From the NCBI GenBank assembly GCA_012963655.1, contig DTVI01000067.1, forward strand, positions 1 to 8,291: a stretch of DNA of 8,291 nucleotides, in the 5' to 3' direction. Below are positions 1 through 6,125 of the stretch, in pieces (positions within the stretch are counted from its first letter, which is position 1; the number at the start of each line of letters is the position of its first letter). The position numbers were made by a program, and so were the translations under genes. The notes beneath the pieces were generated by a model that was given only the letters and a program-made list of their open reading frames with translations, searched no databases and was not told the DNA's origin. Source of the DNA: Sulfurimonas sp. (lineage in GTDB: Bacteria > Campylobacterota > Campylobacteria > Campylobacterales > Sulfurimonadaceae).

Positions 1-29
1 CTATATTTTTTAAGTATTTATTCTGAAAA

Positions 30-51
30 CTTATAACACTTTTGTTATAAG
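30..51 (+). promoter_or_regulatory. Candidate extended -10 promoter inside a perfect inverted repeat
   Basis: Seen: the 8-base arms CTTATAAC (30-37) and GTTATAAG (44-51) are perfect inverted repeats around a 6-base spacer. The right arm contains a TG-N-TATAAG extended -10 box (43-51). No clear -35 box is visible, as is usual for Campylobacterota housekeeping promoters. A start near 57-60 would give a leader of about 60 bases before the GTG at 118. A second TATAAG (69-74), flanked by GCTT/AAGC, could be an alternative box. Inference: the dyad may be an operator for a repressor, or simply AT-rich chance; a terminator role for an upstream gene is unlikely because no U-run follows. Confidence 0.4.
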
Positions 52-117
52 ATTATGAAAATTTGCTTTATAAGCTTTAAAACTGTAAGATATATGCATT
101 AAATGTCAGGACACTAA

Positions 118-861
118 GTGATTAAAGAACCCAATATTTACGCTGTTATTATAGGAAGCGAAATCTTAGATCGCCGTCGTGAAGATAAACATTTTGATTA
201 CTTATCTAAGGCCTTAGAATCAAAGGGATTTTCTTTATTTGCTTCCTTAACTATTAAAGATAATATTTCTTTAATCCAAGATACCTACACCATGATAAAA
301 AACGACCCTAAGTCTCTTATGTTTAGCTTTGGAGGAATAGGTTCTACACCAGATGATCTTACACGACAAATTTCAGCCAACGTTTTTTCAGATACTAAGC
401 TTTATAGACACCCCACCTTTGAAAAAGACATCATCAACAGACTTCAAGAAAGAGCCTACCCTCATCCTATAAAAATGTCCGACCTGCCTAAACAAGCTGA
501 GCTTCTTTTTAATCCTATCAATAACATGTCAGGTTTTCAGCTGGATGAGCGTTTTTTCTTTATGCCTGGCTTTCCTGAGATGGCCAGACCCATGATAGAT
601 GAAATTGTTAACACTTTCTTGCCCCCTGCCTTAAACATCTATACTAAAGGTTTTATTGCTGAGTGTGGAGAGGGGAAAATTCAAGGACTTATGATAAACC
701 TTGATAAAAAGATAGAACTCTCTAGTCTACCTATGATCACGGATACAGGTTCACGTGTTGAGTTTTCTTTATCTTCTAAGGATCACGAAGTCTTAAACAC
801 AAGCTTTAAAGTCTTTACTGATTTTTTAAAGCATGAGGAAATAAGGTACACTTTAATATGA
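118..861 (+). CDS. CinA N-terminal / MoCF-type (molybdopterin-binding-like) protein
   Basis: A 247-residue cytosolic protein of the COG1058 type (CinA N-terminal domain, MogA/MoaB/MoeA fold). Seen: the N-terminal strand with IIGSEIL (11-17), the signature GGIGSTPDD (72-80), which forms the nucleotide/pterin-binding loop in this family, and MPGFPEMARPM (149-159), matching the conserved G-x-P-x-E-M stretch of CinA-like proteins. The C-terminal CinA deamidase domain is absent, so this is a stand-alone form. Known for the family: CinA N-domains can hydrolyse ADP-ribose-type pyrophosphates, while relatives bind molybdopterin; the substrate here cannot be read from sequence. The start is GTG, with AGGA six bases upstream (108-111), and an in-frame TAA (115-117) directly precedes it, so no longer form exists. 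The TGA stop overlaps the next start (ATGA). It is first in a five-gene operon, and its link to cell-wall salvage is unclear. Confidence 0.82.
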   Translation: MIKEPNIYAVIIGSEILDRRREDKHFDYLSKALESKGFSLFASLTIKDNISLIQDTYTMIKNDPKSLMFSFGGIGSTPDDLTRQISANVFSDTKLYRHPTFEKDIINRLQERAYPHPIKMSDLPKQAELLFNPINNMSGFQLDERFFFMPGFPEMARPMIDEIVNTFLPPALNIYTKGFIAECGEGKIQGLMINLDKKIELSSLPMITDTGSRVEFSLSSKDHEVLNTSFKVFTDFLKHEEIRYTLI

Positions 862-1985
862 GCCTTTCTCCTTTTTTTATTGCCTTTTTGCTAAGTATGG
901 CCGTCTTAAATTTTTTCATATATAAACGTTTTTTCAAAAGACTAAGTCACCCTCTTAATTCTAATGCCTTTATCATTCCTTCTGTTCTTATGATAGGTGA
1001 AAGTTTATGTATTTTAGAAGCTAGAACCCAGTCTTTAGTCTATAATTCCCTTTTATATTATCTTATAGCCTCTTGTATTGGTATCACCTTTTCACTCTTT
1101 ATTATTACCGTAATATATGAGCTTAACCTTTATGCCTTCAAGAAAATTCCTTATAAAAAAAGTCGCCGAAAGTTTATCAAGATTATGTTTGATACGACCA
1201 TGCTTATTCTTGCCTTTTCTTACCTATTTAAGGGCTTAAAGGGTGGTTATTCTAAACCTATATTAAATACTATAAACGTTAATATAAAAGGTTTTAGCAA
1301 GAACAATTATGTGATTATTCAGCTCTCAGATGTGCATATCGGACGTACAATTCAAAAATCTTTTGTACAAGACTTAGTACAAAGAACAAATGAGCAAAAC
1401 CCTGATATAGTTGTGATTACTGGTGATTTAATTGATTATGATATTAGTAAGATAAAAGAAGATTTACTACCCTTAAAAGAGATATCAGCACCCACTTATT
1501 TTATCTTGGGAAATCATGAATATTTTCATGGAGCAAGCCAAACAATAGAATATATTAGACACTTAGGTATTAAGGTTTTACTTAATGAAAACATCTTAAT
1601 TAAAGACAAAAAAGCAAGCTTTAACCTTATAGGTTTTACCGATATTATTGGCGAAAGAATTGGAGAATATCTGATGGATGTAGATAAGGCTTATATGGGC
1701 ATAGATGAAAACCTTCCTAGTATCGTATTAGCCCATCAACCTAAAAGTATTTTACGCCTTAAAAAGTACCCTTGTGACTTAATGCTTTCAGGACATACAC
1801 ATGGTGGACAAATCTTTCCCTTTGGTCTTTTAGTGATGATAGACCAGCCTTATTTAGCAGGCCTTTATCAGCATACTCCTAAACAACAAATCTTTGTAAG
1901 TCGAGGAGCAGGATATTGGGGTCCTCCTATTCGTGTACTTGCACCTTCAGAAATTTCCAAAATCATCATTAAGGCGAGTTTATGA
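858..1985 (+). CDS. Membrane-anchored calcineurin-like metallophosphoesterase (YkuE/YaeI type)
   Basis: A 375-residue protein with two parts. Residues 1 to about 125 hold roughly four hydrophobic segments (about 4-22, 36-53, 63-88, 109-125). Residues 150-375 are a calcineurin-like phosphoesterase domain with its full dinuclear metal set: D158-x-H160, GDLID (189-193), GNHE (218-221), H293 in AHQP and GHTH (312-315). The tail with GYWGPPIRV (352-360) is typical of the YkuE/YaeI group, some members of which cleave lipid pyrophosphates or phosphodiesters such as UDP-diacylglucosamine or phosphatidylglycerol phosphate-type lipids. With its N-terminal membrane segments the enzyme probably acts on a lipid or envelope substrate, but which one, and on which membrane face, cannot be told. 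The start overlaps the upstream stop as ATGA, and the stop overlaps the amidase start the same way, so translation is probably coupled. Confidence 0.88.
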   Translation: MSLSPFFIAFLLSMAVLNFFIYKRFFKRLSHPLNSNAFIIPSVLMIGESLCILEARTQSLVYNSLLYYLIASCIGITFSLFIITVIYELNLYAFKKIPYKKSRRKFIKIMFDTTMLILAFSYLFKGLKGGYSKPILNTINVNIKGFSKNNYVIIQLSDVHIGRTIQKSFVQDLVQRTNEQNPDIVVITGDLIDYDISKIKEDLLPLKEISAPTYFILGNHEYFHGASQTIEYIRHLGIKVLLNENILIKDKKASFNLIGFTDIIGERIGEYLMDVDKAYMGIDENLPSIVLAHQPKSILRLKKYPCDLMLSGHTHGGQIFPFGLLVMIDQPYLAGLYQHTPKQQIFVSRGAGYWGPPIRVLAPSEISKIIIKASL

Positions 1986-2629
1986 AGGTCTTTCTTTTTC
2001 TTTTTTTAGCCCTTAAGCTGTATGCTCTTGTTATTATAGATAAGCCTATTACCTTTGATAAAGAACGTATTTATTTAGCTCAAAAATATATATCTAAGCA
2101 TTATGGGCTAGAGGTGAAAAACATTAATATAACACCCCGTCTTATTGTCATACACTGGACAGCTGAAAATGATTTTAATAAGTCCTTTAATCACTTTAAA
2201 GATTCTAGCCTACCACTAGATAGACCCTATTTAGCTAAGGCTTCTACTCTTAATGTATCTTCTCACTTTCTTATAAGTAGACAAGGTAAGATATACCGTT
2301 TAATGCCAGAAAACATTATGGCCAGACATGTTATTGGTCTTAATTATAACGCCATTGGTATTGAAAATGTAGGGGGTGAAAAGAACCTTAACAACCTTAC
2401 TTCTGCTCAACTTCAAGCTAATATTGATCTTATTTCATATCTAAAGGCTAAGTATAAAAGCCTTAAATATTTGATTGGTCATCATGAATATACCCAATGT
2501 CAAGACCTTGAATTTTGGTTAGAAAAAGACAAAAATTATCAAACTACAAAATATGATCCTGGAGATACCTTCATGAGTAAGTTACGTTCTGAATTTCCAA
2601 GTTTCAAGTCTTGTTTAAAGGCTAAATAA
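1982..2629 (+). CDS. Exported N-acetylmuramoyl-L-alanine amidase (Amidase_2/PGRP fold, AmiD/AmpD-like)
   Basis: A 215-residue zinc amidase predicted to cut the bond between N-acetylmuramic acid and the L-Ala of the peptidoglycan stem peptide. Seen: a short N-terminal signal-like segment (K2, hydrophobic 3-18, possible cleavage after about residue 15; no clear lipobox Cys). The catalytic domain spans about 50-205 and includes VIHWT (H58, zinc ligand), SSHFLI (H95), GIENVGG (E128, catalytic-type Glu), GHHEY (H167/H168, zinc ligand) and DPGDTF (D192, the Asp ligand of the AmpD/AmiD type). The signal peptide points to the periplasm, so this is not the cytosolic recycling enzyme AmpD in location. 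Its ATG overlaps the upstream TGA. It precedes a membrane protein and a dipeptide epimerase, which supports a role in murein peptide salvage rather than cell division. A lytic or toxin role is possible but less likely in this context. Confidence 0.87.
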   Translation: MKVFLFLFLALKLYALVIIDKPITFDKERIYLAQKYISKHYGLEVKNINITPRLIVIHWTAENDFNKSFNHFKDSSLPLDRPYLAKASTLNVSSHFLISRQGKIYRLMPENIMARHVIGLNYNAIGIENVGGEKNLNNLTSAQLQANIDLISYLKAKYKSLKYLIGHHEYTQCQDLEFWLEKDKNYQTTKYDPGDTFMSKLRSEFPSFKSCLKAK

Positions 2630-3765
2630 TGATTGCATCTTCTAGTGTATATCTTCTTCTTTTGGCACTTTTTTCTAGTCTAGCCTTATACTTAGCAAAA
2701 AAAGAATTTAAAGCCCTTTCCTACCTACCTCCCATTGTTATTTTGTATATGAGTATTATGATTCTAAGTTCAAACGGTTTATTTGAAAAGAATGAGGCTA
2801 TTAGCCAGTCATATTCCCTCTTAAAAAGTAACTTATTACCTTCTATGCTGTTTTTAATGTTACTTCCTAATAAAACAACTCAGCTTCTTAAACTTGGTCC
2901 AAAAATGCTTTTAAGTTTTTTATTGGCGAGTCTTAGTCTTTTTATTGCCTTTATACTTAGTTTCATTTTATTTGCCTTACCTTACACAGACATAGAGATT
3001 TTTGCCCCTCTTGCAGGTTCTTGGATGGGCGGAACTGCCAATATGCTTGCCGTATCTTCTGCCATAAATAGTTCTGAATCAGCCATTGGTATTACTATGC
3101 TAATTGATTCTGTTGATTATAGCTTATGGGTAATGCTTTTACTTCTTCTTGTCCCTTTAGCTTCTAAGTTTAACCATTTTACAAAAGCAAGTAATCCTGC
3201 CCAAGATGTAGAGCTTTCTTACAAGTGTACCCTGCACTTTTCTTATAAAACATATGCTTACCTTATTGCTTCTGCCTTAGTTGTGTCTTTATTTACTCAG
3301 GTCTTAGGCATTTACTTATCTAAGGCCTTATTCTCTTCAGCTACAACCTGGTCAGTTCTTCTTGCAACCTTCTTGGGCATAGTCTTTTCCTTTTCACCCT
3401 TAGCCAAGATAAAAGGTCTTCAGGCAACAGCAAATGCCATGCTATATCTACTCATTGCACTTATTGCTTCTAGAGCTGAAATCCATTTTAACTTTGAGCT
3501 TCTTAGCTACTTATTCTTAGGCTTATTTATCTTACTTATTCATGCCTTATTGATGTTTGCGTTTGCAAAGTTATTTAAACTTGATTTATTTAGTATAAGT
3601 GTGGCGTCCTTGGCAAATATAGGAGGAATAGCCTCTGCACCTATCCTTTCAGCTGCATATTCTCAAAGCTTAGTTGGCATTGGTGTTTTAATGGCAAGCC
3701 TTGGATATATTTTAGGTACTTTTATTGCCCTGTTTTTAGCTCAGGTCTTAAGGTGGATAGTATGA
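2629..3765 (+). CDS. DUF819-family multi-pass membrane protein, candidate permease
   Basis: A 378-residue, strongly hydrophobic protein with about ten to twelve membrane segments, a polar loop near 181-203, and a two-half layout. Each half carries a glycine/asparagine motif: GSWMGGTANML (130-140) and NIGGIASAP (330-338). These paired GG-T-A-N / N-I-G-G motifs are characteristic of DUF819 (YjcL-like) proteins, and such duplicated re-entrant-like elements are common in secondary transporters. The family's biochemical function was not established to my knowledge. The start is fused to the amidase stop as TAATG, with AAAGG (2616-2620) as the ribosome site, and the stop overlaps the epimerase start. 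Lying between an exported amidase and a cytosolic dipeptide epimerase, it is a plausible importer of murein-derived peptides; this is inference from neighbours only. A channel, exporter or regulatory role is not excluded. Confidence 0.83.
   Translation: MIASSSVYLLLLALFSSLALYLAKKEFKALSYLPPIVILYMSIMILSSNGLFEKNEAISQSYSLLKSNLLPSMLFLMLLPNKTTQLLKLGPKMLLSFLLASLSLFIAFILSFILFALPYTDIEIFAPLAGSWMGGTANMLAVSSAINSSESAIGITMLIDSVDYSLWVMLLLLLVPLASKFNHFTKASNPAQDVELSYKCTLHFSYKTYAYLIASALVVSLFTQVLGIYLSKALFSSATTWSVLLATFLGIVFSFSPLAKIKGLQATANAMLYLLIALIASRAEIHFNFELLSYLFLGLFILLIHALLMFAFAKLFKLDLFSISVASLANIGGIASAPILSAAYSQSLVGIGVLMASLGYILGTFIALFLAQVLRWIV
3750..3757 (+). promoter_or_regulatory. Ribosome binding site fixing the epimerase start at 3762
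   Basis: AAGGTGGA (3750-3757) lies about five bases before the ATG at 3762 and nearly matches the anti-16S consensus. An in-frame GTG at 3753 lies inside this site, so a start there would have no ribosome site of its own. The ATG at 3762 also forms an ATGA overlap with the upstream stop, like other junctions in the operon. Confidence 0.75.
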
Positions 3766-4850
3766 AAATAACACAGATTGAAATACAAAGACTAGATATA
3801 GGCCTTAAAAAACCTTTTATTACGGCTTTAAGACGTGTAGATGAAGTTAATGACATTATCATCAAGATACATACAGACTCTACTTATGTTGGATATGGCG
3901 AAGCTTGCGCGGTTACGGCTATCACAGGTACAAAAAATGAAGATATTTTAAAAGACTTAGAAGAAGAAATTTTTCCTTTATTAATAAATAAAAAACTTAT
4001 AGAAAAATATATTTTCACAAGCCTTCATGCCCTTAACATATCACCTGAAACAAAGGCCTGTGTGGATATGGCCATATATGACATCTTATCTAAGACACAA
4101 GGACTTAGCTTACATAAATACCTGGGTGCTAAAACTTCATCCTTACAAACAGATATCACTATCTCTGTTAATGAGCCTATTATCATGCAAGAAGAAACAC
4201 AAAAAGCCATAAACCTAGGCTTTGATATTTTAAAAATAAAACTTGATTCAGACCTTGAGAAAAATATTCAAAGGCTAGAATATATAAATTCTGTGCTTCC
4301 TTCTCATATTAAATTAAGACTAGATCCTAATCAAGCCCTTAGCTTGACAGGCTGCTTAGATATGCTTTCAAAGATACAAATTAACAATATTGAATGTATT
4401 GAACAACCCTTTAGTGCAGACGATATTATTTCTATGAAGACATTAAAAGACAAAAATATCATCCCTGTTTTAGCTGATGAATCTTTGTTTAGTCTTGCAG
4501 ATGCTCAGTTACTTTTAGAAGAAGATGCTATTGACCTTTTAAATATTAAGCTTATGAAATGTGGGGGTATCTTTGAAGCACTCAAAATGGCTTCATTAGC
4601 CCAAGAGTTTAGGAAGTCTTGCATGATAGGTTCTATGCTAGAAGGACCGATATCCTTACTTGCGGCTGTACATTTTGGCTTATCCCAAGATAATGTTCAA
4701 ATGGCAGACCTGGACTCTCCCTTATACTTAAAAGAACATCCTTTGTTAGAGCCTTTTTATCTTATAAAAGACCGTATTAACCTATGTGAAAAACCAGGTT
4801 TAGGTATAGATGATATTATTCAAAGTCTACAAATTTTTCCAGTTCAATAG
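3762..4850 (+). CDS. Dipeptide epimerase, L-Ala-D/L-Glu type (enolase superfamily)
   Basis: A 362-residue cytosolic enzyme of the muconate-lactonizing subgroup of the enolase superfamily, predicted to interconvert L-Ala-D-Glu and L-Ala-L-Glu so that wall peptides can be cut by ordinary peptidases. Seen: the capping-domain loop PFITALRR with R24, matching the substrate-carboxylate Arg of the Bacillus subtilis enzyme YkfB; the KIK catalytic pair (K158, K160); Mg ligands D188 (LDPN), E214 (IEQP) and D239 (ADES); the second catalytic Lys K266 (NIKLMK); and the D-x-D pair D316/D318 (ADLDSP), which marks dipeptide epimerases by binding the peptide's amino group. All key residues are present and the length is normal. 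I chose ATG 3762 over GTG 3753 because of the Shine-Dalgarno site at 3750-3757. As last gene of the operon it ends 16 bases from the convergent small-protein stop. A shifted dipeptide preference is possible, but R24 favours the Glu-containing substrate. Confidence 0.92.
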   Translation: MKITQIEIQRLDIGLKKPFITALRRVDEVNDIIIKIHTDSTYVGYGEACAVTAITGTKNEDILKDLEEEIFPLLINKKLIEKYIFTSLHALNISPETKACVDMAIYDILSKTQGLSLHKYLGAKTSSLQTDITISVNEPIIMQEETQKAINLGFDILKIKLDSDLEKNIQRLEYINSVLPSHIKLRLDPNQALSLTGCLDMLSKIQINNIECIEQPFSADDIISMKTLKDKNIIPVLADESLFSLADAQLLLEEDAIDLLNIKLMKCGGIFEALKMASLAQEFRKSCMIGSMLEGPISLLAAVHFGLSQDNVQMADLDSPLYLKEHPLLEPFYLIKDRINLCEKPGLGIDDIIQSLQIFPVQ

Positions 4851-4866
4851 CATTATAAGAAAATTT

Positions 4867-5126
4867 TTATTGAAGACTTTTCCATTGTGATATACAGTAG
4901 GCTGCTGCTATAGATTCAACTTCAACTGTTTTTTCAAGAGAAAAGGCCACTACTTTTACACTTTTTAAACAGGTTCTTTCGATATTCTCACTATTTATTT
5001 CTTGTGAAAAAGACATATTAGCACCTAGGCTTTCCCTATTTTTTGAATGACTTTTTGTTCTTTAAAGCTTGGCTTAGCTAAAACAACACCTGAAAATATT
5101 AAGACCATTAGCAATATGTATTTCAT
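4867..5126 (-). pseudogene. Small secreted protein gene broken by a one-base frameshift
   Basis: Reading from ATG at 5126, a clean signal peptide is encoded (M-K-Y, hydrophobic core, then VVLA with likely cleavage before K18), preceded by a good ribosome site (AAAGGTG) about five bases upstream. The frame closes at a TAG (5025-5027) after 33 residues. An adjacent frame is open from the A6 run (T6 on the + strand, 5039-5044) to TAA at 4867-4869. Adding one A to that run restores a single protein of about 86 residues with two cysteines in the mature part (ERTC and AAYC) and the C-terminus QWKSLQ. This pattern indicates a one-base deletion, either real or a homopolymer sequencing error. I do not recognise the family. 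A restart at ATG 5016 would give a 49-residue product without a signal peptide. It converges with the epimerase gene. Confidence 0.6.
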
Positions 5127-5140
5127 AAGACACCTTTTAT

Positions 5141-5160
5141 AGATAAGATAAGATAAGATA
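5141..5160. repeat. Pentanucleotide tandem repeat (AGATA)4
   Basis: Four perfect tandem copies of AGATA (5141-5160), ending 15 bases upstream of the start of the minus-strand small secreted protein gene. On that strand the unit reads TATCT, so the array supplies TATCTT-like -10 boxes every five bases. Simple repeats in promoters can change copy number by slippage and alter expression; at four copies this is only a possibility. Confidence 0.8.
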
Positions 5161-5235
5161 TTAAATATAAAAAAATATTTAAAAATATAATTAGTTTAAG
5201 TGAATTAAAAACTTCCTATCTAAGGTCTTTTAATT
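5161..5235. other. AT-rich divergent intergenic stretch
   Basis: A very AT-rich spacer between the minus-strand small secreted protein gene and the + strand HAD gene. It probably carries upstream promoter elements for both directions. I see no further open frame, RNA gene or GC-rich hairpin in it. AAGG at 5222-5225 is about 25 bases from the HAD ATG, too far to serve as its ribosome site. Confidence 0.5.
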
Positions 5236-5244
5236 TGATATAAT
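5236..5244 (+). promoter_or_regulatory. Extended -10 promoter of the HAD gene, leaderless layout
   Basis: TG-A-TATAAT (5236-5244) is a perfect extended -10 box with no obvious -35. Transcription normally starts about 6-8 bases after the box, that is at about 5250-5252, which is the ATG at 5251 itself. There is no Shine-Dalgarno sequence between the box and the ATG, so the message is probably leaderless. Confidence 0.65.
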
Positions 5245-5250
5245 TCATTT

Positions 5251-5880
5251 ATGAAAAAATATATTTTATTTGATAATGATGGGGTCTTAGTAGAGACTGA
5301 AAAATGGTATTTTAAATCAAATGTAGAAGTCCTAAAAGAGATGGGTCTTGAACTAAGCCAAGAAAGATACCTTGAGATAATGGTTCAGGGTCAAAGTGCT
5401 TTTATATTAGCTGAAGAAGCAGGTTTTGATTATCAAAAGATAGAAGAAGCCAGAGATAAGAGAAATACCTTATATCAACACTATATAAAAACAGAAGATA
5501 TAGAAATAAAAGGTGTAAATGACATCTTATCCGCTCTTAGTGAAAAATATAGGATGGGAATAGTAACCTCATCTCGTAGGATTGATTTTGAACTTATTCA
5601 TAAAAATACAGGTATTACAACAAACATGGACTTTGTCTTTTGTAGTGGGGAATATGCCCGTTCAAAACCTCATCCAGATCCTTATTTAAAAGGCTTAGAC
5701 TATTTTAAAGGTAAAAAGAGTGAGGCGATCGTTGTTGAAGATTCTCAAAGAGGTTTGATGTCTGCTCATAACGCAGGCATAGACTGTGTTATCGTACATA
5801 ATAACTTTACTGTAAATCATGATTTTACCCAGGCTAAACATTTTATACAAGGCTTACAAGACTTAGAAAGTCTTCTTTAA
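5251..5880 (+). CDS. HAD-superfamily hydrolase (beta-phosphoglucomutase / phosphoglycolate phosphatase-like)
   Basis: A 209-residue cytosolic enzyme of the C1-capped HAD group. Seen: motif I FDNDGVLVETE with nucleophile D8 and acid/base D10; the helical cap at about 15-85; motif II VTSSRR (105-110); motif III Lys K139 in RSKPHPDPY; and motif IV VVEDSQRG with metal-binding E163 and D164. All catalytic positions are intact and the length is typical. FDND in place of the more usual FDMD or FDLD is a recognised variant. The group contains sugar-phosphate phosphatases and beta-phosphoglucomutases, and the substrate cannot be assigned here. The start is secure because D8 must lie near the N-terminus, yet no ribosome site precedes it; a TATAAT box seven bases upstream suggests a leaderless transcript. 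It stands alone, read away from the broken small gene and converging with the lysine-pathway genes. Confidence 0.88.
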   Translation: MKKYILFDNDGVLVETEKWYFKSNVEVLKEMGLELSQERYLEIMVQGQSAFILAEEAGFDYQKIEEARDKRNTLYQHYIKTEDIEIKGVNDILSALSEKYRMGIVTSSRRIDFELIHKNTGITTNMDFVFCSGEYARSKPHPDPYLKGLDYFKGKKSEAIVVEDSQRGLMSAHNAGIDCVIVHNNFTVNHDFTQAKHFIQGLQDLESLL

Positions 5881-6125
5881 TTTCATAAAGAGCTTTTAAA
5901 GGCCTAACACAAAGCCACCTAAGATACCTAAAAAGGCTACTAACTCATGTATCTAATGCACATTATGTACAAATATTCCTGTCTATCCTGAGAATATCCT
6001 TCCCCTTGACGCTGTAAACTTAAGTGTAGAAGAAAAAATCCTAATTTTTACTGAAAGACAGTGTTTGAGTTTTTTGCATTATATTTTTCAATATTAGTGT
6101 GAAGTTAAGTATATATACTTATGCA
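5881..6125. other. Convergent intergenic region with weak coding-like relics
   Basis: There is no convincing gene. Two weak signals overlap. On the + strand a 46-codon open stretch (5957-6097) has coding-like composition but no usual start codon or ribosome site. On the minus strand an 18-codon tail, ending at the stop 5896-5898, reads as a hydrophobic segment (HELVAFLGILGG, then FVLGL), with in-frame stops just upstream. The minus-strand one resembles the end of a membrane protein, possibly a decayed gene. Neither exceeds what AT-rich sequence could give by chance with any certainty. No GC-rich terminator hairpin is visible. Confidence 0.3.
6106..6121. repeat. 16-base AT palindrome after the aldehyde dehydrogenase stop
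   Basis: TAAGTATATATACTTA is a perfect palindrome starting four bases beyond the minus-strand TGA stop (6126-6128). It lacks GC pairs and a following U-run, so it is not a standard intrinsic terminator. It may be a weak 3' hairpin, a protein site, or chance. Confidence 0.4.

Noticed and set aside
103..117. Tiny upstream frame (M-S-G-H-stop) abutting the GTG start of the first gene
   Set aside because: Four codons that include the ribosome site; most likely chance, with no sign of an attenuator.
4025..4212. Two opposed open frames of about 61 codons inside the epimerase gene
   Set aside because: Both lie within a well-conserved enolase-superfamily coding sequence, and neither resembles a known protein.
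4851..4875. Possible bidirectional terminator between the convergent epimerase and small-protein genes
   Set aside because: There are A and T runs but no GC-bearing stem; the near-palindrome has several mismatches.
5036..5048. Programmed -1 ribosomal frameshift in the small secreted protein gene
   Set aside because: The A6 run does not sit in a proper X-XXY-YYZ phase (codons CAA AAA ATA) and no downstream hairpin or internal Shine-Dalgarno stands out; a deletion or read error is simpler.
6030..6052. A/T hairpin (A-run, short loop, T-run) in the convergent gap
   Set aside because: It consists of A-T pairs only, too weak to call as a terminator.
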